This document shows, in pieces, positions 1 through 9,035 of a stretch of DNA of 64,000 nt; position 1 is the stretch's first letter; each line of letters begins with the position of its first letter. Origin of the DNA: Microbacterium foliorum (GTDB lineage: Bacteria > Actinomycetota > Actinomycetes > Actinomycetales > Microbacteriaceae); the NCBI RefSeq assembly GCF_003367705.1, contig NZ_CP031425.1:1674001-1738000 (forward strand), in the 5' to 3' direction. The notes beneath the pieces were generated by a model, which was not told the origin of the DNA, made no database searches, and worked only from the letters and a program-made list of their open reading frames with translations. The position numbers and the translations under genes are program-made.

Positions 1-1
1 G

Positions 2-349
2 GTGCAGAACCTGGCTGACAACGGCGCAGCCGAGACCAGCCAGACGTCGTTCGACATCGTGCCGGCGGATTCCGCACCGGTGTCGATGGCCACGCTCGAC
101 AGCGGCGCGATCGTCGCGGTCTCGCTCATCGACACCGAGTCGGTGACGCCGACCTCCGCAGACGCGGTGATCCGCTTCGGCGACAACGCCCAGGCGAAGG
201 CGCTCACCGGGGTGACCGAGTCCGCCAAGGGCGTGACCACCAAGTACGAATTCCAGCTGTTCTTCTCGGTCCCCGCCCAGGGTTCCTCCGAGCAGATCCG
301 GCTTCTCGCCGTCCGTCAGGACCTTCTCTCCGTCGAGGTGATCAAGTGA
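2..349 (+). CDS. C-terminal part of an unrecognised protein (5' end outside window)
   Basis: The frame is open from the left edge of the window, so this is probably only the last 115 or so residues of a longer protein; a GTG at position 2 could be a start but nothing upstream can be checked. The visible part is soluble, beta-strand rich in appearance and without cysteines or membrane segments. I recognise no family. Its TGA overlaps the GTG start of the thioredoxin-TPR gene (GTGA), which suggests the two are translationally coupled. Confidence 0.6.
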   Translation: MQNLADNGAAETSQTSFDIVPADSAPVSMATLDSGAIVAVSLIDTESVTPTSADAVIRFGDNAQAKALTGVTESAKGVTTKYEFQLFFSVPAQGSSEQIRLLAVRQDLLSVEVIK

Positions 350-1278
350 CCGAAATGTCTCCCGCCGCTCTCCGAGGTGCGGTCGACCTCTCCTCCCTCC
401 GCAATCGTCCCGCGGCTCCCGCGCCCGGTGCACAACCACAGGCAGGCGCGCCAGTCGCCGATCTGGTGGTCGACGCGACCGATGAGTCGTTCGGCCAGAT
501 CCTCGAGCTGTCGCGCACCGTTCCGGTGGTCGTCGACCTCTGGGCCGAGTGGTGCGGACCCTGCAAGCAGCTCAGCCCCATCATCGAGAAGGTCACGCGC
601 GAGCTCGGCGGCAAGGTGCTGCTCGCGAAGGTCGACGTCGATGCCAACCCTCAGCTCGCACAGGGGTTCCGTGCGCAGTCGATCCCCATGGTGGTCGCGC
701 TCATCGCGGGTCAGCCGGTCCCCATGTTCACCGGCGCCGTTCCCGAGCAGCAGGTGCGCGAGGTGTTCGCACAGCTCCTGCAGCTCGCGGCACAGAACGG
801 CGTCACCGGCTCACTCGACGTGGGGGCGCCTTCCGAGCAGCCGGACGCGCCCGAGGAGCCGCCGATGCCCCCGCTGCACGCGGAGGCGTTCGCCGCGATC
901 GAGACGGGTGACTACGCCGCCGCGATCGTCGCTTATGAGAAGGCGCTCGCGGAGAACCCCCGCGACGAAGACGCCATCGCGGGTCTCGGGCAGGTGCGCC
1001 TCCTGGAGCGCGTGCAGAAGCTCGACCTTCAGGACGCACGGGCCGCGGCCGCCGCGGGGCCGCTGGACATCGCGGCGCAGTTCGACGTCGCCGACCTCGA
1101 TCTCGCCGGCGGCCATGTCGAGGATGCCTTCGGGCGCCTCCTGGATCTCTTCGCGCAGCTGCCGTCGGACGAGCGCACGCCGGTGCGCGAGCGCCTCGTC
1201 GAGCTCTTCGGGCTCATCGGCGTGACCGACCCCCGCGTCGTCACGGCGCGCAACAGGCTCACGTCACTGCTCTTCTGA
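346..1278 (+). CDS. Thioredoxin-domain protein with TPR tail (YbbN/CnoX-like)
   Basis: A 310-residue cytoplasmic protein. Residues about 38-145 form a thioredoxin fold with a complete WCGPC redox motif at 69-73; residues about 180-300 are helical and TPR-like, containing a run from EAFAAIETGDYAAAIVAYEK. This two-part layout is that of E. coli YbbN (CnoX), a chaperone-associated thioredoxin-like protein. Unlike E. coli YbbN, which lacks a full CxxC pair, this copy keeps both cysteines, so it may act as a true thiol oxidoreductase as well as a holdase; that is inference. The GTG start overlaps the previous stop codon. A second ATG four codons in is possible but has no better signal. Confidence 0.9.
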   Translation: MTEMSPAALRGAVDLSSLRNRPAAPAPGAQPQAGAPVADLVVDATDESFGQILELSRTVPVVVDLWAEWCGPCKQLSPIIEKVTRELGGKVLLAKVDVDANPQLAQGFRAQSIPMVVALIAGQPVPMFTGAVPEQQVREVFAQLLQLAAQNGVTGSLDVGAPSEQPDAPEEPPMPPLHAEAFAAIETGDYAAAIVAYEKALAENPRDEDAIAGLGQVRLLERVQKLDLQDARAAAAAGPLDIAAQFDVADLDLAGGHVEDAFGRLLDLFAQLPSDERTPVRERLVELFGLIGVTDPRVVTARNRLTSLLF

Positions 1279-1284
1279 GGCGTC

Positions 1285-1332
1285 CGCCGCGCGGTCGACA
1301 CTCGGCGTCTGCCGATCAGCGCCCGCGCGGCG
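1285..1332. terminator. Candidate bidirectional terminator between convergent genes
   Basis: Perfect 10-bp arms (CGCCGCGCGG at 1285-1294 and CCGCGCGGCG at 1323-1332) enclose an inner small hairpin (TCGGC/GCCGA at 1302-1315). The structure lies between the stops of the thioredoxin-TPR gene and glgB. There is no U-tract, so terminator function is inferred from position and stem strength. Confidence 0.4.
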
Positions 1333-1339
1333 CAGACGG

Positions 1340-3547
1340 TCACCCGTGGGTGATCGTCGGGACGTGCGGTTCTCCCTCGTAGCGCAGCCAGATCGTCGAC
1401 AGCGCAGGCAGCGTCATCGTCGCGGACGCGACGCCATCGCCGTCGTCATGAGCGACCACCATGCCGAGGTTGCCGGAGCCACGGCCGCCGTAGGCAGACG
1501 CGTCGGTGTTGAGGATCTCCTGCCACACCCCGGCGCCGGGGAGCGTCAGCCGGTATCCGCTGCGTTCCAGGCCGGCGAAGTTGCTGATCACAGCCACCCG
1601 GCCGCCGTGCGCGTCGCGACGCTCGAACGCGATCACGTTCGGATCCCAACTCGGCGCCCCGAGGCGCGAGAACGATGAGCCGTCGCTGTCCCGCTCCCAC
1701 AGCGGCGCCTGCGCGCGGTATGCGCGGTTGAGTTCGCCGACGAAGCTCTGCAGCTGTGCGTGCGAGGGCTGGTCCAGCAGCCACCAGTCGAGCTCGCGGG
1801 ACTCCGACCACTCGCCGAGCTGGCCGAATTCCTGCCCCATGAAGAGGAGCTTCTTGCCGGGGTGACCCCACATGTAGCCGAGGTACGCCCGCACGTTCGC
1901 GAGCTTGTGCCAGTGGTCGCCCGGCATCTTCGAGACCAGGCTGCCCTTGCCGTGCACGACCTCGTCGTGACTGATCGGCAGCAGGTAGTTCTCGCCGAAG
2001 GCGTAGACGAACGAGAAGGTCATCTCACCCTCGTGGTGTGCCCGGTACATCGGATCGCGCTCGATGTACTGGAGCGAGTCGTTCATCCACCCCATGTTCC
2101 ACTTGAACCCGAACCCCAGGCCGGCGTGGTCAGTCGGAGCGGTGACGCCGGGGAAGCTCGTGGATTCCTCCGCGATCATCAGCACGCCGGGGTGCACACG
2201 GTACGCGGTGGCGTTGACCTCCTGAAGGAACCGGATGGCCTCGAGGTTCTCTCGGCCGCCGTGGATGTTCGGCTCCCATTCGCCGTCGTTGCGCGAATAG
2301 TCGAGATACAGCATCGATGCGACGGCGTCGACACGGAGCCCGTCGACGTGGAACTCGCTGAGCCAGAACAGTGCGTTCGCGACCAGGAAGCCGCGCACCT
2401 CGGCACGGCCGTAGTCGAAGATGAGCGTGCCCCAGTCCTGGTGCTCGCCGCGGCGCGGATCGGGATGCTCGTAGAGCGGCTGCCCGTCGAAACGGGCGAG
2501 TGCGAAGGCATCCTTCGGGAAGTGTCCGGGGACCCAGTCCATGATCACACCGATGCCGGCCTGGTGCAGGCGGTCGATCAGATACCGGAGATCGTCGGGG
2601 CTGCCGAAACGGCTCGTCGCGGCGTAGTACCCGCTCACCTGGTAACCCCAGGATCCCCCGAACGGATGCTCCGCGAGGGGCATGAACTCGACGTGGGTGA
2701 AGCCGATCTCCGTGACGTGTGCGATCAGAGGGTCCGCGGCGTCGCGGTAGCTGAGACCGCCCCGCCAGGAGCCCAGATGCACCTCGTAGACCGAGAGGGG
2801 CTGCGCGACCGCGTGGGTCGCCGCGCGCCTGGTCATCCACGCGCCGTCCGACCAGGCATAGGTCGACTGCGTGATCACGGAGGCCGTCTCGGGCGGTACC
2901 TGCGCGGCCTGCGCCATCGGGTCCGCCTTGAAGATCCAGGACCCGTCCCGCGTGCGGATCTGGTACTTGTACGTCATGCCCACTGCGAGGTCGGGGACGA
3001 ACAGCTCCCAGATCCCGCTTCCGCCCATCGACCGCATCGCGTGGGACTCGCCGCTCCATCCGTTCACGTCGCCGACGACGCGCACGGCGGTCGCGTTCGG
3101 AGCCCAGACGGCGAACGCCACGCCGGACTCTCCGTCGACCACGCGTGGATGAGCGCCGAGCGCGTCCCACAGCCGTTCGTGGCGTCCTTCGGCGATCAGG
3201 TGCAGATCGAGCTCTCCGAGGGTCGGCGAGTGCCGATACGGATCGCCGACGATGGTCTCGTCGTCGTCGCCGGCGTAGGCGGTGGCGAGGCGGTAGGCGA
3301 CAGGCGCCCCGGGATGCTGAGCCTCCCAGATGCCCTCTGCGACATGCGCGAGCTCTAGGCGCGAACCGTCGTCGAACACCGCCGCGACGGACTCTGCCAG
3401 AGGGCGCCGCGCGCGGATCACGGTGGCAGTCCGACCGCTCGCGTCCGTGGCGGGGTGCGAGCCGAGGACGGCGTGCGGGTCGTGGTGACCGCCCGCCGCG
3501 ACCGCTGTCCATTCCGACGTCATCGTCGTGTCTTCCGCGTGGCTCAT
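1340..3547 (-). CDS. glgB: 1,4-alpha-glucan branching enzyme
   Basis: A 735-residue GH13 enzyme that cuts alpha-1,4-glucan and re-attaches the fragment as an alpha-1,6 branch. The N-terminal part carries two carbohydrate-binding/early-set domains (about 15-115 and 130-235), as in long-type bacterial GlgB. The (beta/alpha)8 barrel follows, with nucleophile Asp407 in GLRVDAVASM, acid/base Glu460 in LMIAEESTSF and the third carboxylate Asp528 in ISHDEVVHGK. The length matches the family. The ATG overlaps the glgE stop (3544-3547), so the two are coupled. In the GlgE pathway GlgB branches the linear chains that GlgE extends. Confidence 0.97.
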   Translation of the reverse strand: MSHAEDTTMTSEWTAVAAGGHHDPHAVLGSHPATDASGRTATVIRARRPLAESVAAVFDDGSRLELAHVAEGIWEAQHPGAPVAYRLATAYAGDDDETIVGDPYRHSPTLGELDLHLIAEGRHERLWDALGAHPRVVDGESGVAFAVWAPNATAVRVVGDVNGWSGESHAMRSMGGSGIWELFVPDLAVGMTYKYQIRTRDGSWIFKADPMAQAAQVPPETASVITQSTYAWSDGAWMTRRAATHAVAQPLSVYEVHLGSWRGGLSYRDAADPLIAHVTEIGFTHVEFMPLAEHPFGGSWGYQVSGYYAATSRFGSPDDLRYLIDRLHQAGIGVIMDWVPGHFPKDAFALARFDGQPLYEHPDPRRGEHQDWGTLIFDYGRAEVRGFLVANALFWLSEFHVDGLRVDAVASMLYLDYSRNDGEWEPNIHGGRENLEAIRFLQEVNATAYRVHPGVLMIAEESTSFPGVTAPTDHAGLGFGFKWNMGWMNDSLQYIERDPMYRAHHEGEMTFSFVYAFGENYLLPISHDEVVHGKGSLVSKMPGDHWHKLANVRAYLGYMWGHPGKKLLFMGQEFGQLGEWSESRELDWWLLDQPSHAQLQSFVGELNRAYRAQAPLWERDSDGSSFSRLGAPSWDPNVIAFERRDAHGGRVAVISNFAGLERSGYRLTLPGAGVWQEILNTDASAYGGRGSGNLGMVVAHDDGDGVASATMTLPALSTIWLRYEGEPHVPTITHG

Positions 3548-5619
3548 GCTCGGCTCCTCACCTTCAGGATGTGCACCGGCTCGGCGAAGGCGTCGAGGCG
3601 CACGTAGTTGTGATCGGCCCAGGTCCAGACGGCTCCGGTGAGCAGGTCCTCGACCTCGAAGGGCTGGCCCGGCTCGACACCCCAGATGGTGGTGTCGAGA
3701 TGAACGGTGGTCTCGCGCACCGAGTGCGGGTCGACATTGGCGATCACGAGGATCGTGTCGGGGGAGCCGGTCCCGGTGAACGCGGCGTCCAGATGCTTGC
3801 TGTAGACGAGCACGGCGTCGTCGTCGCTCCAGTGCACCGAGAGGTTGCGCAGCTGACGCAGCGCGGGGTGCGCACCACGGATCTCGTTGAGCCTGCGCAG
3901 CAGGGGCGCCAGTGAGTCGCCCGCAGCCTCGGCACCTTCCCAGTCCCGGATCTTGTACTCGTACTTCTCGTTGTCGATGTTCTCCTCGGAACCAGGGCGG
4001 GCGACGTTCTCGAAGAGCTCATACCCCGCGTAGACGCCGTACACAGGCGCGGCGGTCGCGGCGATGCAGGCGCGGATCCGGTAGGCGGCCCTCCCGCCGA
4101 ACTGCAGGTACTCGGTGAGGATGTCGTGGGTGTTCACGAACAGGTTCGGCCGCATGTAGTCGCTGGTGTCGTGCGAGACGCTGGCGAGGAACTCCTCGAG
4201 CTCCGACTTCGTGTTCCGCCAGGTGAAGTAGCTGTAGCTCTGCTGGAAGCCTACGGCAGCCAGGGCCCGCATGACGGCGGGACGAGTGAACGCCTCGGCG
4301 AGGAAGATGACGTCGGGATCCGCGGCGTTCACCGTGGCGATCAGCCATTCCCAGAACTGCAGCGGCTTGGTGTGCGGGTTGTCGACACGGAAGATCTTCA
4401 CGCCCTCGCGCACCCAGTGCTGGACGATCCGCAGCATCTCGCGGTAGATGCCCTCAGGATCGTTGTCGAAGTTGAGCGGATAGATGTCCTGGTACTTCTT
4501 CGGAGGGTTCTCCGCGTAAGCGATCGTGCCGTCGGGCAGCGTCGTGAACCATTCGGGGTGCTCCGCGACCCACGGGTGGTCGGGCGAGGCCTGCAGCGCA
4601 AGGTCGAGGGCCACCTCGAGCCCCTCCGCGCGGGCGGCCCGAACGAACGCCCGGAAGTCGGCGGGCTTGCCCAGATCGGGGTGGATGGCGTCGTGACCAC
4701 CCCCTGCAGCGCCGATCGCGTAGGGGGATCCGGGGTCTGCGGGCTCTGTGGTGAGCGTGTTGTTGCGACCCTTGCGGTTGGTGATGCCGATCGGGTGCAC
4801 GGGCACCAGATAGATCACGTCGAACCCCATCGCCGCGACCGCGGGCAGGCGCTTGGCCGCTGTGCGGAACGTGCCGCTCTTGATCGAGCCGTCCTTGAGG
4901 CGACGTGCGCCCTCCGAGCGCGGGAAGAACTCGTACCAGGCGCCCACGCCCGCTGCGGTGCGCTCGACCAGGAGACGGTGGGAGGCGGAGACGGAGCGCA
5001 GCGACGTCAGCGGTCGGTCGGCGAAGATCTTCGCGAGTTCCGGGTCGGTGGACACGGCGATGGTCGTCGCGGCGTCGCCGTCGGCGAGCGAGGCGGCGAC
5101 GGCGGAGAGCGTCTTGCGCTGCGCCGCGGGCCGATCCTTCTCGGCTGCGGCGCGAGTCACCAGCTGGGCGCCCAGGGCCGCCATCACCGGCACATCGACA
5201 CCTGCCGCCACCTTGAGCTCGGCCGCGTGCGCCCAGGTCGCGAAGTCGTCGGCGAATCCCTCGAAGCGGAAGGACCAGTCGCCCTGCATGTCGACGGCGA
5301 CGTCGGCGGCCCACCGGTCGGTGCCGTCGAGCAGCGGAGTGAGACGATGCAAGGTCTCGTTCCCGTCCGGCGAGGTCAGGCGCAGGTGCACCCCGATGAT
5401 GTCGTGGCCCTCGCGGAACGACACGACGCCGAACGGCACGACCTCCCCGACCACGGCCTTGGGCGCGAATCCGCCGGGGACGTGCGGACGCGCATCCAGC
5501 AAGGGGATCCTGGTGGTGCGGAGGCCTTCACCATCGGACACGGCGCCGACGGGGCGCAGCGGGATCTGAGACGGGCTCCGGAGAGCATTCGGACGGATGC
5601 TGCTTGTACGTGCGGCCAC
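3544..5619 (-). CDS. glgE: Alpha-1,4-glucan:maltose-1-phosphate maltosyltransferase
   Basis: A 691-residue GH13_3 enzyme that transfers maltosyl units from maltose-1-phosphate to the non-reducing end of alpha-glucan. An N-terminal beta-domain begins near PHVPGGFAPKAVVGEVVPFG, a helical insert spans about 145-210, and the barrel contains nucleophile Asp413 in FRVDNPHTKPLQFWEW and Glu442 in IFLAEAFTRP. The open frame extends upstream to 5811, but that would run into glgX. I chose the GTG at 5617-5619 because a TACATT hexamer ends exactly 6 nt before it. A later GTG (residue 28, VSDGEG) is a weaker alternative. The maltose-1-phosphate source (TreS/Pep2 or GlgM) is not in the window. Confidence 0.95.
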   Translation of the reverse strand: MAARTSSIRPNALRSPSQIPLRPVGAVSDGEGLRTTRIPLLDARPHVPGGFAPKAVVGEVVPFGVVSFREGHDIIGVHLRLTSPDGNETLHRLTPLLDGTDRWAADVAVDMQGDWSFRFEGFADDFATWAHAAELKVAAGVDVPVMAALGAQLVTRAAAEKDRPAAQRKTLSAVAASLADGDAATTIAVSTDPELAKIFADRPLTSLRSVSASHRLLVERTAAGVGAWYEFFPRSEGARRLKDGSIKSGTFRTAAKRLPAVAAMGFDVIYLVPVHPIGITNRKGRNNTLTTEPADPGSPYAIGAAGGGHDAIHPDLGKPADFRAFVRAARAEGLEVALDLALQASPDHPWVAEHPEWFTTLPDGTIAYAENPPKKYQDIYPLNFDNDPEGIYREMLRIVQHWVREGVKIFRVDNPHTKPLQFWEWLIATVNAADPDVIFLAEAFTRPAVMRALAAVGFQQSYSYFTWRNTKSELEEFLASVSHDTSDYMRPNLFVNTHDILTEYLQFGGRAAYRIRACIAATAAPVYGVYAGYELFENVARPGSEENIDNEKYEYKIRDWEGAEAAGDSLAPLLRRLNEIRGAHPALRQLRNLSVHWSDDDAVLVYSKHLDAAFTGTGSPDTILVIANVDPHSVRETTVHLDTTIWGVEPGQPFEVEDLLTGAVWTWADHNYVRLDAFAEPVHILKVRSRA

Positions 5620-5625
5620 TCCCCG

Positions 5626-5631
5626 AATGTA
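5626..5631 (-). promoter_or_regulatory. -10 hexamer of glgE-glgB, leaderless type
   Basis: TACATT on the minus strand with a 6-nt spacer to the glgE GTG. It decides the glgE start. Confidence 0.5.
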
Positions 5632-5683
5632 CCGTCCCGGACGCGCAGCGGGTAGCGCGCCGACGGCTCCGGCGCGCCGCACG

Positions 5684-7756
5684 TCACTCCACCCGGAACA
5701 GTCGCATCGAGGTGCCCGGGGTGGGCAGGATGTGTCCGGGGGCGAAGGTCTCCTCGTCGGTGCTCGGATGCTCGTCGGCACTCGACCACAACGACACGAA
5801 GCGCGTCGCATCCTCGAGGTCTTCCGGCAGCCGCACGTCGATCGGGGACTCCGTGCCGTGCACGATCAGCAGGATCCGGTTCGCCTCTTCGCGGTCGGGC
5901 GTCGACGCCGCGACGTACTGCAGTGTGCGGTTTCCCGGGTCGGTCCACTGCTCGCTCTCCATCGTCTCGCCGTTCTGGTCGAACCAGTCCATGACGGAGG
6001 CGTTGGGGATGTGCTCTCCCAGACGTGCGTACCTGCTGGGACGAAGAGCGGGATTCTCCGACCGCAGTCGGATCAGCCGAGCGACGTGTGCGCGCAGATC
6101 GTCCTGCCAGGGCTCCGGCTCCCAGCTCAACCAGGTCATCGCGGAGTCCTGCGCATAGGCGTTGTTGTTGCCGCGCTGCGTGCGTCCGACCTCGTCGCCC
6201 GCCGTGAGCATGGGGATGCCCGCCGACAGCAGCAGCGTGCCCAGCAGGTTCCGCATGGCCTTGCGGCGAGCAGCGAGGATGGCCGGGTCGTCGGTCGGCC
6301 CCTCGATCCCGTGGTTGAACGCGCGGTTCATGTCGGCGCCGTCGCGATTCTGCTCGCCGTTCGCCTCGTTGTGCTTGACGTCGTAGGACACCAGGTCGTG
6401 CAGGGTGAAGCCGTCGTGCGCGGTGACGAAATTGATGCTGGCGAGCGGACCGCGCTCGTCTGCGAAGGTGTTCGAGGATCCGGCCAGCCTGGTCGCGAAG
6501 CCACCGACTCCGACCGGAGCAGATGCCCGGCGCGCGTAGTCGATGTCGCTGAGCCAGAAGTTGCGCACGCGATCACGGTAGCGGTCGTTCCACTCCATCC
6601 AGCCGCGAGGGAAGTTCCCCGTCTGCCAGCCGCCCATCCCCACATCCCAGGGTTCGGCGATGAGCTTGGTGTCCTTCAGGATCGGATCGTTCGCGATGGC
6701 GGTGAGCAGAGGATGCTCCGGAGTGTAGGTGTGCGCGGAATCACGGGCGATCGCCGCAGCGAGGTCGAACCGGAATCCGTCGATCTGCATCTCCTCGGCC
6801 CAGTAGCGCAGCGAGTCGAGGACCAGCCGGGCGCCCGCGTCGGTCGAGGTGTCGAGCGTGTTGCCGCATCCGGTGGTGTCGATGTAGGCGCCCGAGGCGT
6901 CCTGCCGGTAGTACGACGCGTTGTCGATGCCGCGGAAGCTGGATCGTGGTCCGCCGAGTCCTTCCTCGGATGTGTGGTTGTAGACGACGTCGAGGATGAC
7001 CTCGAGACCCGCCTCGTGCAGCAGCCTCACCATTCCCTTGAACTCGGCGAGGACGGCCTCGGGTCCGCCCTTGCGAGCATCTTCGGTGGCGTAGGCGTTG
7101 TGCGGGGTGAAGAAGTTGAGGGTGTTGTACCCCCAGTAGTTGGTGAGGCCGCGTTCGAGCAGACGGGGCTCGGGCACGAAGGCATGCACGGGCAGCAGTT
7201 CGATCGAGGTGATCCCCAGCTCGCGGAAGTACTCGATCATCGCCGGGTGGGCGAGACCCGCATAGGTGCCGTGCAGAGCGGGCGGGACGTCGGGCTGCCG
7301 CTTGGTGAGCCCCTTGAGGTGGCCTTCGTAGAGCACCGTGCGGTCGAGGGGGATGCGCGGCTTCGCCGACTGCCCCCAGTCGAATCCGTCGACGATGACC
7401 ACCGAACGCCACTCCTCGTACCCGTCTCCCTGCGCGAGACCGCGGGCGTACGGGTCGAGCAGCAGTGTCTCGGGGTTGAAGGTGTTGCCGGGTCCGTGGG
7501 GTCCGCCGACGCGGATCGCGTAGCGCGTGCCGGGCTGCAGCAGTTCCGTCGTGACCTCCCAGACTCCGCCGGGGAGTCGTTCGAGAGGCGCCTGATCGAC
7601 CACCCAGTCGAGATCCGTCGCATCGAAGACGACGAGCTCGATCGACGAGGCGTTCTGCGACCAGACTCGGAGCGTCCCCACGCCGTCGTGGAGGCGGACG
7701 CCGAGGTCGTCGAGTACAGGACCGCCGGGCACGGTGAAGTCTCGGTTCGCGGGCAT
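5684..7756 (-). CDS. glgX: Glycogen debranching protein GlgX (isoamylase type)
   Basis: A 690-residue GH13_11 debranching enzyme that hydrolyses alpha-1,6 links of partly degraded glycogen. An N-terminal CBM48-like domain (about 15-130) precedes the catalytic barrel. Catalytic residues are visible: Asp331 in GFRFDLAAAIA, Glu368 in KLIAEPWDVG and an Asp in TAHDGFTLHDLV. Length is normal for bacterial GlgX. The gene lies 64 bp upstream of glgE in the same direction but has its own promoter hexamer, and glgE seems to have its own as well. The ATG at 7754-7756 sits 6 nt after TAAGGT, supporting a leaderless start. Confidence 0.96.
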   Translation of the reverse strand: MPANRDFTVPGGPVLDDLGVRLHDGVGTLRVWSQNASSIELVVFDATDLDWVVDQAPLERLPGGVWEVTTELLQPGTRYAIRVGGPHGPGNTFNPETLLLDPYARGLAQGDGYEEWRSVVIVDGFDWGQSAKPRIPLDRTVLYEGHLKGLTKRQPDVPPALHGTYAGLAHPAMIEYFRELGITSIELLPVHAFVPEPRLLERGLTNYWGYNTLNFFTPHNAYATEDARKGGPEAVLAEFKGMVRLLHEAGLEVILDVVYNHTSEEGLGGPRSSFRGIDNASYYRQDASGAYIDTTGCGNTLDTSTDAGARLVLDSLRYWAEEMQIDGFRFDLAAAIARDSAHTYTPEHPLLTAIANDPILKDTKLIAEPWDVGMGGWQTGNFPRGWMEWNDRYRDRVRNFWLSDIDYARRASAPVGVGGFATRLAGSSNTFADERGPLASINFVTAHDGFTLHDLVSYDVKHNEANGEQNRDGADMNRAFNHGIEGPTDDPAILAARRKAMRNLLGTLLLSAGIPMLTAGDEVGRTQRGNNNAYAQDSAMTWLSWEPEPWQDDLRAHVARLIRLRSENPALRPSRYARLGEHIPNASVMDWFDQNGETMESEQWTDPGNRTLQYVAASTPDREEANRILLIVHGTESPIDVRLPEDLEDATRFVSLWSSADEHPSTDEETFAPGHILPTPGTSMRLFRVE

Positions 7757-7762
7757 GAGTAC

Positions 7763-7768
7763 ACCTTA
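7763..7768 (-). promoter_or_regulatory. -10 hexamer of glgX, leaderless type
   Basis: TAAGGT on the minus strand, 6 nt before the glgX ATG. Confidence 0.5.
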
Positions 7769-7850
7769 GAGGTCTGCGCTGTGGTGCCAGGACACCGGCC
7801 GCCGGGGCGCGCACGAGCCAGGACGCCGGGAAATGCGGGAGAGTGGAGGC

Positions 7851-9026
7851 ATGCAGCACTATCTCGATCACGCGGCGACCACACCGCTGCGCCCCGAGGC
7901 GCGCGGCGCATGGCTCGCCGCCAGCGAGACGGTGGGCAATGCGTCCTCGACACACGGCGCGGGTCAGGACGCGCGGCGCCTGCTGGAGGAGTCGCGCGAG
8001 CGTGCGGCGGCGGTGCTCGGCTGCGATCCCATAGAGGTCGTCTTCACGTCCGGCGGAACCGAGTCGATCAACCTCGCAGTGCAGGGACTGTGGCACGCGC
8101 GCGCCGCGGGCACCGATGCGATCGTGATGCCGGATGCCGAGCACCATGCGACTGTCGACACGGTGGAGGCGCTGCTGGCGGACGGAGCGATTCTGCGCCC
8201 CGTCCCGGTGCGTCCCACTGCTGCGATCGATGCGAGCGCCTTCGCCGCTCGACTGCCCGGTGCGGCGCTGGCCACCGCGCTGATCGCCAACAACGAGGCG
8301 GGGACGATCAACGACGCACCCGCACTGGCATCCGCGGCGGCCGCGGCGCGGGTCCCGTTGCACCTCGATGCGGTGTCGGCTCTCGGGCACGTCCCGCTCT
8401 CGTTCCGCGGGCTGCGCGGTGACGCTCCCGACGCCGCAGGCCTCGTCGCGATGAGTGTCGCCGGCCACAAGATCGGCGCCCCCGTCGGCGTCGGCGCCCT
8501 CGTCACGGCGCGAACGGCTCGGCTCGCCGCGATGCTGCGCGGGGGTGCACAGCAGCGCGGTCTGCGCGCGGGAACCCAGGATGTCGCCGGTGCCGCCGCG
8601 TTCGCCGTCGCGCTGGAGCTCGCCGAGGCCGAGCGGGAGGCCGAGAACTCGCGACTGCAGACGATGCGGGATCGTCTGGTCGACGGCATCCGGCAGCGTG
8701 TGCCGCAGGCGGAGCTCCTGGGTGACCCCCGCGAGAGGCTCCCCGGCAACGCGCACCTCCTCTTTCCCGGCGCCGTCGGCGAGAGCCTGCTGTTCCTGCT
8801 CGACATGGCCGGCATCGCCGTGTCGACCGGATCCGCCTGCCAGGCCGGTGTGGCGGAGCCGTCGCACGTCGTGATGGCCATGGGCCGCAGCGAACAGGAC
8901 GCGCGCAGCGTCCTCAGGTTCTCCCTCGGGCGCACGTCGAGCGATGACGACATCGATGCGGTGCTCGCCGCCATCGCCGATGCCTACTCGCGCGCATCCG
9001 GCTCCGGCTCAGCCGAGCGCTCGTAG
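7851..9026 (+). CDS. Cysteine desulfurase (NifS/IscS family)
   Basis: A 391-residue class V aminotransferase-fold, PLP-dependent enzyme that removes sulfur from cysteine as an enzyme persulfide. The substrate-side motif LDHAATTPL opens the protein, PLP Lys207 lies in VAGHKIGAP, and the persulfide Cys330 lies in TGSACQAG. The start is the ATG at 7851, which has GGAGG immediately upstream; an in-frame ATG at 7833 adds only six residues and lacks such a site. It sits 9 bp before mnmA, which needs persulfide sulfur for tRNA thiolation, so its main client is probably MnmA; it may also serve Fe-S assembly. SufS-type context is absent. Confidence 0.95.
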   Translation: MQHYLDHAATTPLRPEARGAWLAASETVGNASSTHGAGQDARRLLEESRERAAAVLGCDPIEVVFTSGGTESINLAVQGLWHARAAGTDAIVMPDAEHHATVDTVEALLADGAILRPVPVRPTAAIDASAFAARLPGAALATALIANNEAGTINDAPALASAAAAARVPLHLDAVSALGHVPLSFRGLRGDAPDAAGLVAMSVAGHKIGAPVGVGALVTARTARLAAMLRGGAQQRGLRAGTQDVAGAAAFAVALELAEAEREAENSRLQTMRDRLVDGIRQRVPQAELLGDPRERLPGNAHLLFPGAVGESLLFLLDMAGIAVSTGSACQAGVAEPSHVVMAMGRSEQDARSVLRFSLGRTSSDDDIDAVLAAIADAYSRASGSGSAERS

Positions 9027-9029
9027 ACT
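9024..9029 (+). promoter_or_regulatory. -10 hexamer of mnmA, leaderless type
   Basis: TAGACT followed by 6 nt and the mnmA ATG; it overlaps the stop codon of the desulfurase gene. Confidence 0.55.
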
Positions 9030-9035
9030 GGCAGC

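Noticed and set aside
1760..3358. Long plus-strand open frame of 532 codons opposite glgB
   Set aside because: It mirrors the third-position GC bias of glgB, is rich in Arg/Ala/Gly/Val, and has no motif; glgB is unambiguous on the other strand.
5597..8422. 941-codon plus-strand open frame across glgX and into the desulfurase gene
   Set aside because: Shadow of two well-identified genes; composition is typical of antisense frames in high-GC DNA.
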